A stretch of 62,223 nucleotides of DNA from an uncultured Erysipelotrichaceae bacterium (GTDB lineage Bacteria; Bacillota_I; Bacilli_A; RF39; UBA660). This document shows, in pieces, positions 7,585 to 15,815 of the stretch (its first letter is position 1; every line of letters starts with the position of its first letter). The stretch covers positions 1 to 62,223 of the forward strand of contig CADANX010000003.1 of assembly GCA_902789425.1 (NCBI GenBank). The letters are read 5' to 3'. A program made the translations under genes and the position numbers. The notes under the pieces are model-generated. The model ran no database searches. It was not told the DNA's origin and was given only the letters and a program-made list of their open reading frames with translations.

Positions 7585-8229
7585 ATGGAAACTGAAATAA
7601 GATTTTATTATTCAATAAATAGTAAGGACAAATTAATAGATTATTTTAAACAATTTAATGAACTTAAATATATAGGAAGATATTATGAATGTACAGATCA
7701 ATATAATCATCCAATGAAAGAATTTGATTTTTATGATAAAAAAATTGATGGCCGCTTTAGAGTAAGAAAAACAATTGGGGAGAATATTTCTAAATGCATG
7801 ATAACTTGGAAAAGAAGATTAAAGGATAATGACAAAGAATTGATACATAAAGAAGAGGAAATTGAAGTAAGCATAAATCCTGATGAATATGATAATTTAT
7901 GTTTATTACTTGAAAATGTATTACATTTAAATATGGTAGAAAGTTATGAAAGATATCGTTCAGTTTTTAGTAATGAAGATGTAGAAATAGTAGTAGATGA
8001 ATATCCATTTGGATTATGTGTTGAAATTGAAAACAAAAGTAAAAATAAAGATGCTAATAAAGTAATAGAAGAGTGGATAAAAAAAATAGGATTTAATATT
8101 AATGATGCATATAGATTATCTTGGGATGACAAGTATTCAGAATTATGTAATCAGCAAAATAAAAAAGTAGAAAATATAGTTAGATTTAATAAAGATATGC
8201 CTGTAATTGATACTATATTTGAAAAATAA
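7585..8229 (+). CDS. CYTH domain phosphatase/cyclase-like protein
   Basis: A 214-residue CYTH-fold protein, the family of triphosphate tunnel enzymes such as thiamine triphosphatase and class IV adenylyl cyclase. It starts METEIRF, an ExExR version of the usual ExExK signature, and has the alternating charged strands expected of the tunnel: GRFRVRK, ITWKRR, HKEEEIEV, RYRSVF, VEIVVDEYPFGLCVEIE. The substrate is likely an inorganic or organic triphosphate. SD TAGGAGGAAA precedes the ATG. It lies between site E and the partial site F, so I treat it as cargo of the array. Confidence 0.8.
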   Translation: METEIRFYYSINSKDKLIDYFKQFNELKYIGRYYECTDQYNHPMKEFDFYDKKIDGRFRVRKTIGENISKCMITWKRRLKDNDKELIHKEEEIEVSINPDEYDNLCLLLENVLHLNMVESYERYRSVFSNEDVEIVVDEYPFGLCVEIENKSKNKDANKVIEEWIKKIGFNINDAYRLSWDDKYSELCNQQNKKVENIVRFNKDMPVIDTIFEK

Positions 8230-8265
8230 AATGCTCGGAATATTAAGATGTTACGAACAGTAAAA

Positions 8266-8286
8266 TTAGATACCTTTTAGATACCC
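8266..8286 (+). repeat. Partial arm-type site F
   Basis: Two AGATACC copies (8268 and 8279, period 11) followed by CCCTGAAA, the same ending as the right arms of site E. There is no SEC-C core near it on either side, so this may be a truncated site or the edge of the array. The sequence between the CYTH stop and this site resembles that after the Nudix gene at 7167. Confidence 0.6.
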
Positions 8287-8298
8287 TGAAAAAGTAAA

Positions 8299-8323
8299 TA
8301 AAAAGACCAAAACGGTCTTTTTT
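8299..8323 (+). terminator. Terminator before add
   Basis: AAAGACC pairs with GGTCTTT across AAAAC, then a T run. A TATAAT-type promoter (GATATAATTATT, near 8339) for the next gene follows. Confidence 0.85.
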
Positions 8324-8373
8324 GATTATTAATAATTATGATATAATTATTAATAATAAGAAAGAGGTTTATT

Positions 8374-9378
8374 ATGATAAATGATTTATTAAATAAAATT
8401 GAGAATATGAATAATCTTGTTGAATTGCATCTACATTTAGATGGAGCTTTATCAGTTGATAATTGTAGAAAACTTGCTGAATTACAAAATATTAATATTC
8501 CATCAGATGATAATGAACTTTTAAGTATTATAAGCGTTTCTAAGAATTGTCATGACTTAAATGAATTTTTAACAAAATTTGAATTTCCTTTATCATTACT
8601 TCAAACAACTGAAAGTATTAAATTATCAATTAAGAATCTTCAAGAAGAATTGATAAAACAAGGATTAATATATGCAGAAATTAGATTTTCACCACAATTA
8701 CATACAAAAAAAGGATTAACTCAAGAAGAAGTTGTTCAAGCCGCTATTGAAGGACTTAACTTATCAAAATTAAAATGTAATTTAATATTATGTTGTATGA
8801 GAGGAAAAAATAATAATAAAGAAAATATTGATACAATTAAGCTTGCAAGTAAATATATTAATAGAGGAGTTTGTGCAGTAGACCTTGCTGGCGCAGAAGG
8901 GTTATATTCTACATCTGAATATGAAAATTTATTTAAACTTGCAAATGAATTAAATGTTCCATTTACTATTCATGCAGGTGAAGCAGATGGAGCAAATAGT
9001 GTTTATGATGCTATTCGCTTTGGTGCAAAAAGAATTGGCCATGGTGTAAGATCATCAGAAGATTCTAAAGTGCTTGACTTAATTAAAGAAAAAGAAGTTA
9101 CTTTAGAAATATGTCCTACAAGTAATATTTGTACATCAGTATATGAAAAAATAAGTGATATGCCAATTAAAATGTTTTTAGATAATCATATAAAAATAAC
9201 TATAAATACAGATGATCCAATTATTTGTAATACTAATTTAAAGGAAGAATTAAAAAAAATAGCTGTCGTTTTTAATTTGAATTATGATAATATTATTAAT
9301 TTTCAATTAAATGCAGTTAATGCATCGTTTGCAAGTAAAAAACTAAAAGAAGAATTAATTGATTTATTAAAGAATTAA
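8374..9378 (+). CDS. add: Adenosine deaminase
   Basis: A 334-residue enzyme that hydrolyses adenosine (and deoxyadenosine) to inosine in purine salvage. The zinc and catalytic residues are all visible: HLHLDG (H19, H21), HAGE with H200 and E203, H223 in GHGVR, CPTSN, and the NTDDP pair D280-D281. Length fits the family. It has its own promoter after a terminator and an AGAGG SD. Whether it is host sequence or the last cargo of the array cannot be decided, because site F lacks a core. Confidence 0.93.
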   Translation: MINDLLNKIENMNNLVELHLHLDGALSVDNCRKLAELQNINIPSDDNELLSIISVSKNCHDLNEFLTKFEFPLSLLQTTESIKLSIKNLQEELIKQGLIYAEIRFSPQLHTKKGLTQEEVVQAAIEGLNLSKLKCNLILCCMRGKNNNKENIDTIKLASKYINRGVCAVDLAGAEGLYSTSEYENLFKLANELNVPFTIHAGEADGANSVYDAIRFGAKRIGHGVRSSEDSKVLDLIKEKEVTLEICPTSNICTSVYEKISDMPIKMFLDNHIKITINTDDPIICNTNLKEELKKIAVVFNLNYDNIINFQLNAVNASFASKKLKEELIDLLKN

Positions 9379-9404
9379 TCAAAAAAGGTTAATTCATTTT
9401 TTTT
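9372..9404 (+). terminator. Terminator of add
   Basis: GAATTAA (9372-9378, including the stop) pairs with TTAATTC (9389-9395), followed by T8. Confidence 0.8.
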
Positions 9405-9414
9405 ATTTAATATA

Positions 9415-9486
9415 AAATAACAAACGTTATTTAAATTTGACAAAAAAACCAATATAGTGTATATTATTAAATAACAAATGTTATTT
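9415..9486 (+). promoter_or_regulatory. TetR promoter with two palindromic operators
   Basis: AAATAACAAACGTTATTT (9415-9432) and AAATAACAAATGTTATTT (9469-9486) are 18-bp sites with perfect 7-bp arms. Between them lies a consensus-like promoter: TTGACA at 9437-9442, a 17-nt spacer, and TATATT at 9460-9465. One operator abuts the -35 and the other starts just after the -10, so binding of the downstream TetR protein would block transcription. Autoregulation is inferred from the position and symmetry. Confidence 0.85.
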
Positions 9487-9509
9487 TTAATATTTGTGAG
9501 GTGATATAT

Positions 9510-10064
9510 ATGGCTAGAAAAATTAAATTTACTAAAGAGGATATTCTTAATAAAAGTGTTGATTTTATTAAGAAATTTGGTTATTCAAAACTAACTGTTA
9601 GAGAATTATCAAAATATGTTGGATGTTCTACAGGTCCTATATTTAAAAACTATACTAATTTTGATGAATATAAGGATGATTTAAAAACTTATTTGAGAAA
9701 AGATTATACATCTTTTATTAATCAGTATATTGATAAAGAAGATTATCTTTTTACAATAAGTTTTGCTTATGCATTATATGCTAAAAAAGAACCTAATGTT
9801 TTTTCTTCGTTATTTATGACAGATCTTGCTGGTTCTAGAACAGTAAATGAAGTAATAAATACAGATAGAAATAGAGAAACAATTATGTCCATGGTAAGTA
9901 AATATAATATATCACTTGAAAAAGCTGAAAGAATATATCGTGAAGTAAGATTTTATACTCATGGTATTGCAACTCAGCTATGTGTTAAAAGTATAATTTT
10001 AACAGAAGATGAAATTAAATATTTAATCATGAATAATATAAAAATGAATTTAGGGGTGAATTAA
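9510..10064 (+). CDS. TetR family transcriptional regulator
   Basis: A 184-residue regulator. Residues 1-50 form a TetR helix-turn-helix: TKEDILNKSVDFIKKFGYSKLTVRELSKYVGCSTGPIFKNYTNFDEY, quoted here in outline, with the SKLTVRELSKYVGCSTGPIF part as the recognition unit. The rest is helical ligand-binding domain. ATG 9510 follows GAGGTG by 6 nt; a GTG at 9501 would put the SD inside the gene. It is followed after 1 nt by a methyltransferase gene, and two matching palindromes flank its promoter, so it likely controls this pair. Confidence 0.88.
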   Translation: MARKIKFTKEDILNKSVDFIKKFGYSKLTVRELSKYVGCSTGPIFKNYTNFDEYKDDLKTYLRKDYTSFINQYIDKEDYLFTISFAYALYAKKEPNVFSSLFMTDLAGSRTVNEVINTDRNRETIMSMVSKYNISLEKAERIYREVRFYTHGIATQLCVKSIILTEDEIKYLIMNNIKMNLGVN

Positions 10065-10065
10065 A

Positions 10066-10695
10066 ATGAATTTATATGAAAGAAATCAAAAACAAAGAGT
10101 ATTCTTCAATGAAAAAATTGATTCGTACGATGATACACATCATACATATATGGATACAAAAAAAGTATTAGCTGATAATCTTGATAAAGATACTATAAAA
10201 ATACTTGATTTAGGTGCAGGGACAGGTCTAGAATTAATTCATTTATTTGAACTATTTCCAGATGCTAGAGTGACTGTGATTGATATTACAGAAAAAATGT
10301 TAGAAAGATTAAAACAAAGAGATTTTTCTAATAAAGTTGAAACAATATGTGGTGATTTTTTTGAAGTGGATTTTGGAAATGAATATGATGCAGTTATCTC
10401 TACATCAGCACTTCATCATTTTAAAAAAGATGAAAAAATTAAACTATATCAAAAAGTATATAATTGTTTAAAAGAAAATGGTCAATTTATAAATTGTGAT
10501 AAAATTGCTTTAACAGATGATGTTGAAGAAAACCAGTTACATGAACTTGAACATAATATTGATAATTATAAACATATAGATACACCATTAACTGTTGAAC
10601 ACGAAATAGAAATATTAGAAAAAATAGGCTTTAAAAATATTGCTTCAAGTAATGTTGATAAAGATGATTATAAACTTATCATGTCTAGAAAATAA
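10066..10695 (+). CDS. Class I SAM-dependent methyltransferase
   Basis: A 209-residue Rossmann-fold methyltransferase. Motif I is ILDLGAGTGLE, motif II ends in VIDITEKML (acidic residue binding the ribose), and the motif IV region is YDAVISTSALHHF. These bind S-adenosylmethionine. It starts 1 nt after the TetR stop, using AGGGGTGAA inside the TetR end as SD, so it is co-transcribed and presumably induced when TetR is released. The methyl acceptor is unknown; small-molecule detoxification is a reasonable guess given the regulator. Confidence 0.85.
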   Translation: MNLYERNQKQRVFFNEKIDSYDDTHHTYMDTKKVLADNLDKDTIKILDLGAGTGLELIHLFELFPDARVTVIDITEKMLERLKQRDFSNKVETICGDFFEVDFGNEYDAVISTSALHHFKKDEKIKLYQKVYNCLKENGQFINCDKIALTDDVEENQLHELEHNIDNYKHIDTPLTVEHEIEILEKIGFKNIASSNVDKDDYKLIMSRK

Positions 10696-10729
10696 TAATT
10701 TAGATTTTATAAATTATTATTTTTTTTTC
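10691..10729 (+). terminator. Terminator of the TetR operon
   Basis: AATAATAATTTA (10691-10702) pairs with TAAATTATTATT (10710-10721) before a T9 run. The rest of the gap up to the promoter at 10892 is AT-rich and shows nothing I can name. Confidence 0.75.
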
Positions 10730-10891
10730 ATTTATTTAACACATAGTTTTTTTCAATTGTTTATTATTAAATATAAAATGATACAATATAAGAGATAAAA
10801 GAATAATTATAAGATGATTAATAAGTAATATATCTAACAATTATTTTAAATAAAAGATAGGTTTAATCCCATTTTTATATTATTTTAATTC

Positions 10892-10920
10892 TTGATTTTT
10901 TAAGTTAAATTAACTATAAT
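10892..10920 (+). promoter_or_regulatory. Promoter of 10953 gene
   Basis: TTGATT (10892-10897), a 17-nt spacer and TATAAT (10915-10920). Confidence 0.75.
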
Positions 10921-10952
10921 TATAAAAGAAGGTAAAATAAAAAGGTGTTAAT

Positions 10953-11549
10953 ATGAATAAAGGAAAAAAAATAGCAATATTTATACTACTTATTTTATTA
11001 ATTGGAATAATAGTATTTGAAGCTTTATATTATACAGGTTTTTTTGAAAAAACATTTAAGTTAGACTTAGGTGAAGACGAAAAAACATACAATAAGGTTG
11101 AATTAGATGGATATAATTTTAGTTTGTCTAGTGATCAAAAATATAGATTAATTGATAATAAATATGTTGCATATGAAAATGAAAAAATTGGTTACTATGC
11201 CTACTTTCAACCAGTAGTTGAAGAATTTAATGAAGATAATTTTAATCTGTTAAAAACTACATTAAAGAATAATGGATTAATTGTTTCTGATGAATTTATT
11301 TATGAATTAGGTGAAAAAAAATATAATGTGCTTGAAGGCTCATTAAAAGGTATTAATGCGTATGTTATATATGGTACATTACAAGAAAATTCAGTTGTTG
11401 GATATTTTGTATTAGAAGATGGAGATACTATTGATAAAGTATATGATGATTTTTATGATATTATTTCAAGATCTAATTTAGATTCTCAAACTTCTACATC
11501 TATTCAAAACATTGTTTTACCTAACAACTTATATAATCCAATTAAATAA
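10953..11549 (+). CDS. Hypothetical membrane-anchored extracellular protein
   Basis: A 198-residue protein with a positively charged start (MNKGKKIA) and one hydrophobic segment at residues 7-29, most likely an uncleaved N-terminal anchor. The remaining ~165 residues are predicted extracytoplasmic and rich in Asp, Glu, Tyr and Asn with alternating short strands (KVELDGYNFSLS, KIGYYAYFQPV, NVLEGSLKGINAYVIYG, VVGYFVLEDG). No family recognised. It has its own strong promoter and terminator and precedes a large Ig-like surface protein, so an envelope role is plausible. Confidence 0.75.
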   Translation: MNKGKKIAIFILLILLIGIIVFEALYYTGFFEKTFKLDLGEDEKTYNKVELDGYNFSLSSDQKYRLIDNKYVAYENEKIGYYAYFQPVVEEFNEDNFNLLKTTLKNNGLIVSDEFIYELGEKKYNVLEGSLKGINAYVIYGTLQENSVVGYFVLEDGDTIDKVYDDFYDIISRSNLDSQTSTSIQNIVLPNNLYNPIK

Positions 11550-11572
11550 AACTAACTAATGTTAGTTTTTTA
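11548..11572 (+). terminator. Terminator
   Basis: AAAACTAAC (11548-11556) pairs with GTTAGTTTT (11561-11569), then T. Confidence 0.85.
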
Positions 11573-11601
11573 TTTACAAAAAACCTGTATTATTTTATAA
11601 T
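11573..11601 (+). promoter_or_regulatory. Promoter of the Ig-like protein gene
   Basis: TTTACA (11573-11578), a 17-nt spacer, TATAAT (11596-11601). Confidence 0.75.
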
Positions 11602-11633
11602 AATATATATAAAATAGAATAGGAGAATAGTAT

Positions 11634-14600
11634 ATGAATAGCAATTTTTATAAGAAAATAATTATTTTTATGATAGCATTTTTAGCTACTTTTGCATTTG
11701 CAACTGAAAATTTTACATATATAAATGCACATGCAGAAGAAACAACTGATGCAGAGCAAGCAGAAGCAGATGCTCAAGATGCCGCAGATGAAGATTTAGA
11801 AGATGAAGAGGATAATAATAGTTCTATAAATACTGATATAGGTGACATAGAAGATATTGATGATGTTGATTATCTAGATAGATTAGATAATGATATGGAT
11901 GCAGATGGCGATGATATACAAGCGTTAGATATGGGAGCATCTGATTCAGATACTAAAGCATCTTGTTCAAAACCAAAAATCATTTGTCCTTCAAAATATT
12001 CCTATATTACAGTATCAGGACAACAAGTTAGCGTAACAAATAGGGTAACAATAGGAAAAGATAGTAAGATATTTCCTGTAAGATTTACAAGAGATTATAG
12101 TTATTTATTTTTTAGTGTTAAATCTGGTGGATCATCTTATGTAAGTGTTAATAGTTCCACTGGTCAAGTAAAAGGTTTAAAAGCAACAGGAAATAATAAG
12201 GTATATATAACAGTAAGTGCAACAGTAGATGGTAAAACATATTCAAAGAATTGCCAAGTAAGAGTTTATAAAGAAAAAAGTAAATATGCAGAAACAGATG
12301 AAGTAATAAAAACATCAAATGCAGCAGTAGATGCATTTAAAGTTGAAGCAACAGCTCCATGTAGTGGAACAGGTGTTGTAAACGATGGCGGTGGAAGTGT
12401 TACATGTAAAAATATAACAATTACAAAAGGTAAGACTAAAACAGTTTATTCTAAGAAAAATGGAGTAATAAAACCAAATGCAAAAGTGTTTACAACAAAA
12501 ATTAAGAATAAAAATATTAAAAGTGTAACAGTAAAATTAATAAATAATTCAAAAAAGAATGTAGCTAAACAAAGTTCTGGTAAAAAACTAAAGGGAAATA
12601 AGGCTGGAACAATTAACTACCAAATAGTAGTAAAAAAGAAAAAAGGTAGTGAATATAGTAGTGGAACATGTACTATAAAAGTAAAAAAGAAAAGCTCAAA
12701 AAAATCATCTAAAACTACTAAAAAGAAGTCTAAAAAAACAAAGAAAAAAACATCTAAGAAATCTAGCAAGAAAACAAAGAAAAAATCTAGTAAAAAAACA
12801 TCAAAGAAGAAAAAATCATCAAAGAAAACTACTAAAAAGAATTCAAAGAAAAATAATAAATCAAGTAGTAAGAATAAAACATATCCAGCTCCATCCGTTT
12901 CATATACTATAAATGAAGGTACTGGTGATGTAACTTATAAAATTAAATTTAAATATAATGTAAAAGATGCAACCAAAATGGTAGTTAAATGTAAATCAAT
13001 TAAAACAAACAATTCTTGGATTTATCCTGACGCTAGCGGTATAAGTGGAAAAAATTGGCCAAAGAAAAGTAGTAGTAAAACTTATATTACAAGTGGAGGA
13101 GCAACAGCAACATGTAAATTTGTTGCTCATTATAAAGATGGTAAATCTGACCCAACTACATTAAAAATTTCGGCATCAAATATTAAAAAGAAAAAGAGTG
13201 GATCAAGTAAAACTTCTCCAAATTCTATAACTATAAGTCATTTAAGTTCAAAAATGAATGTTGGTGACAGAGTAACAGCTGTTGCAAATATAACTCCAAC
13301 TACAGCTAGTCAAAAAGTTAAATGGTCATCAAGTAATAAGAGTGTTGCAACAGTATCTGCACAAGGTGAAGTTGTAGCTAAAAAAGCAGGAACAGTTAAA
13401 ATAACAGCAACTTCAAGTAGTAATAAAGATGTTAAGAAAACTAAAACTATTAAAGTATCAAAATCAATAGCAGGATTATCTACAACTGATACGAGCGTAG
13501 TTCTTCCTGAAACTATAAATGTTAGTGTTAAAGGAACTAAAACAATTAATGCAAAACTAATGCCTTCTAACACTAGTGATAATAAAGTATTAACATGGAA
13601 ATCAAGTGATAATAAAATAGTTACAGTATCAAGTAAAGGTGTAATAACTGGTATAAAAAAAGGAACAGCAACAATAACAGCAACAATTCCATCAAATGGA
13701 TACAGTGCTTCAACAACAGTTACTGTTGGTGATACAGTTAATGTTTCAAGTGTAACAGCAAGCCCAAGCAGTATGAAAATTGGTGTTGGAGAAAACAAAA
13801 CAATAATGGTAACTGTTTCACCTGCAAATTCTTCAACAAGAGCAGTTACATACAAATCAAGTGATAAAAAAATAGCATCTGTCTCTTCAAATGGACAAGT
13901 TTCTGGTAACAAAAAAGGAACAGCAACAATTACTATTACATCAAAAAATGATACTACTAAGAAAGCTAAAGTAAAAGTAACTGTTACTAAATTAAATACT
14001 GATGTTTCTGATATAACTGACTTTACTATGGATGAAAGCATGAATCTTGAAAGAGGTCAAAGTAATAAATTAACAATTAATGGTATAAATCCTAAAGTAA
14101 TTACATTTAGTGTTGATAATAAGATCATAACTGTTGATAGTGACGGAACAGTAAATGCTATTAAAATGGGAACAGCAACAATAACTGCAAAAGCAGGTAA
14201 CTTTGTGAAAACATGTCTTGTAACAGTATCTAACAAAGTGAATGTTTCTGATGTTACTGTAAATGGTTCGACAAACACTATAGGAAAGGGACAAAGTGTA
14301 ACATTAATTGCAACAGTGGCACCAGAAAATGCAACAAATAATAGTATAAAATGGTCAACAAGTGATAAAAAAATAGCAACTGTTAAAGATGGTGTTGTTA
14401 CAGGTGTTAAAAAAGGAACAGCAACTATAACTGTTACATCTAAATCTGATACTACTAAAAAAGCAACATTTGACATTAATGTAGTTAACGAGCAAGTTAA
14501 ATTAGATGAAGAAGTAAAAGAAGAAGTTAATGATGGAAAATGGGAAAATAATCCAAACGATACAAGTGAATACACAACAACACTTCAAGTTGGTAACACA

Positions 14601-15734
14601 ACTTATGCTCCATGGCATGAAGATGGAACATATAGTAAAATTGCTGATCAATTTGAGATTGTTGTATTAAATAAAGAAGTTGCAGATATAGATGATGATG
14701 ATTTAATTTCTGCAAACAATGTGGGAACTGCTGTTATCGAATTAAGAAGAAAAGAGGTTACAACTACAGAAGAGGAAACAAATTTAACTGAATCAACAAC
14801 TTCTGAAAGTACTGAACAAACAAGTCAAGAAACGACACAAACTACTACTAAACAAACAAATGATAATAATGTTGTTGAAAGATTAACAATTACTGTTGTA
14901 GAGAAAAAACAAGAAACTACTACGAGTTCAATTGATGGTACTACTGAAACTAATAATACAGCAAACACACCAAAATCTAATCCAAAATCAATAAGCATTA
15001 CAATAAAAAGTAAAAAAATAACAGTTAAAAAATCAAGAACTGCTAAAGCAACAGTTAGTCCAAGTAGTGCTTCTCAAACAGTTAAATGGTCAACAAGTAA
15101 TAAAAAAGTAGCTACTGTTACAAAATATGGTAAGATTGTAGGTAAGAAAGTTGGAACAGCAACAATAACAGCTACTTCAACTACAGATTCAAAAGTTAAG
15201 AAAAGTATAAAAATTACAGTTAAAAAAGCATCTAAAAAGAAAACATCTTCAAGTAGTTCAACTAGTTCTTCAACAGGATCATCTAGTTCTTCTACTGGAG
15301 GATCTACTATAACAACAACTAGTACAAGTACAACAACTGGCGTAGCATCTCCAACTTGCCCTGAAGGTGTTGCAGAATCACAATATTCTGAATATTGTAG
15401 TGTTAAAACAGGTTCAAAATATGTGTGTCCAAATGATTATTATTCTACTGGAGGAAGTACACCATTGTGTAAAAAGACTGAAGAAACAACAGCTTTAGTT
15501 GAACATTCAGAATTAAAGCCAATTTCTTCAGATGCAATAAGAATAAATTCAACAGGTAATTGGTATTATTGTAGTTACGGTAAAATTAAAACTGATAGTA
15601 CAACAGGAGAATATAAATGTACTAGTGTTGTAACAAAAGGTTCTAAAAAAGAAAATACTTTTAAAAAAGTAAAAAAAGTTTGTTCAACAGGTACTTTAAC
15701 ACATAATGCTAATGGTGTTGTTGTTTGTCAATAA
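11634..15734 (+). CDS. Large secreted protein with bacterial Ig-like (BIG2) repeats
   Basis: A 1,366-residue surface or secreted protein. Residues 1-34 are a signal peptide ending NAHA. An acidic segment (35-105) is followed by a divergent Ig-like domain, then a 65-residue Lys/Ser tract (about 349-416), another beta domain, and a run of at least six BIG2 domains. These are marked by repeated WSSSNKSVATVS and GVVTGVKKGTATITVTS-type motifs up to about residue 1200. A Ser/Thr linker and a Cys-containing C-terminal region (about 1240-1366) end the protein. There is no LPXTG motif, so attachment may be ionic through the Lys-rich tract. BIG2 domains are common in adhesins. Confidence 0.88.
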   Translation: MNSNFYKKIIIFMIAFLATFAFATENFTYINAHAEETTDAEQAEADAQDAADEDLEDEEDNNSSINTDIGDIEDIDDVDYLDRLDNDMDADGDDIQALDMGASDSDTKASCSKPKIICPSKYSYITVSGQQVSVTNRVTIGKDSKIFPVRFTRDYSYLFFSVKSGGSSYVSVNSSTGQVKGLKATGNNKVYITVSATVDGKTYSKNCQVRVYKEKSKYAETDEVIKTSNAAVDAFKVEATAPCSGTGVVNDGGGSVTCKNITITKGKTKTVYSKKNGVIKPNAKVFTTKIKNKNIKSVTVKLINNSKKNVAKQSSGKKLKGNKAGTINYQIVVKKKKGSEYSSGTCTIKVKKKSSKKSSKTTKKKSKKTKKKTSKKSSKKTKKKSSKKTSKKKKSSKKTTKKNSKKNNKSSSKNKTYPAPSVSYTINEGTGDVTYKIKFKYNVKDATKMVVKCKSIKTNNSWIYPDASGISGKNWPKKSSSKTYITSGGATATCKFVAHYKDGKSDPTTLKISASNIKKKKSGSSKTSPNSITISHLSSKMNVGDRVTAVANITPTTASQKVKWSSSNKSVATVSAQGEVVAKKAGTVKITATSSSNKDVKKTKTIKVSKSIAGLSTTDTSVVLPETINVSVKGTKTINAKLMPSNTSDNKVLTWKSSDNKIVTVSSKGVITGIKKGTATITATIPSNGYSASTTVTVGDTVNVSSVTASPSSMKIGVGENKTIMVTVSPANSSTRAVTYKSSDKKIASVSSNGQVSGNKKGTATITITSKNDTTKKAKVKVTVTKLNTDVSDITDFTMDESMNLERGQSNKLTINGINPKVITFSVDNKIITVDSDGTVNAIKMGTATITAKAGNFVKTCLVTVSNKVNVSDVTVNGSTNTIGKGQSVTLIATVAPENATNNSIKWSTSDKKIATVKDGVVTGVKKGTATITVTSKSDTTKKATFDINVVNEQVKLDEEVKEEVNDGKWENNPNDTSEYTTTLQVGNTTYAPWHEDGTYSKIADQFEIVVLNKEVADIDDDDLISANNVGTAVIELRRKEVTTTEEETNLTESTTSESTEQTSQETTQTTTKQTNDNNVVERLTITVVEKKQETTTSSIDGTTETNNTANTPKSNPKSISITIKSKKITVKKSRTAKATVSPSSASQTVKWSTSNKKVATVTKYGKIVGKKVGTATITATSTTDSKVKKSIKITVKKASKKKTSSSSSTSSSTGSSSSSTGGSTITTTSTSTTTGVASPTCPEGVAESQYSEYCSVKTGSKYVCPNDYYSTGGSTPLCKKTEETTALVEHSELKPISSDAIRINSTGNWYYCSYGKIKTDSTTGEYKCTSVVTKGSKKENTFKKVKKVCSTGTLTHNANGVVVCQ

Positions 15735-15759
15735 GAGATTATTATTTAATCTCTTTTTT
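15733..15759 (+). terminator. Terminator of the Ig-like protein gene
   Basis: AAGAGATTA (15733-15741) pairs with TAATCTCTT (15747-15755) before a T run. Confidence 0.85.
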
Positions 15760-15815
15760 CATAGACTTTTTATAGTATTTATGATAATATTATATATAAT
15801 AAGGAGGCTTCTAAG

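Larger units (their letters stand above)
868..8286 (+). mobile_element. Tandem array of small integrative-element-like cargo modules with SEC-C cores
   Basis: Five composite sites (868-1141, 2719-2994, 4857-5128, 6272-6545, 7208-7455) and a sixth partial one (8266-8286) separate same-strand cargo modules. Taking CCATGTGG as the core start (989, 2848, 4982, 6399, 7335), core-to-core modules are about 1,859, 2,134, 1,417 and 936 bp, plus a last one of about 950 bp. Each module is tail-terminator-right arms-promoter-genes-left arms. Cargo promoters carry a TGATATAAT-like -10. No recombinase is encoded in the window. Short direct repeats on both sides of a core at constant spacing are the known layout of tyrosine-recombinase attachment sites with arm-type sites, and 3' gene ends are their usual targets; applying that here is inference. 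Confidence 0.6.

Noticed and set aside
1034-8286. Classical integron with attC sites
   Set aside because: No IntI-type integrase in the window and no conserved GTTRRRY/RYYYAAC core pairs at the module ends; the repeats instead show a SEC-C core with direct-repeat arms.
13310-14575. Minus-strand frames of 243 and 172 codons inside the Ig-like protein gene
   Set aside because: They are reverse readings of BIG2 repeats with biased composition; no SD or promoter, and the plus-strand gene is continuous.
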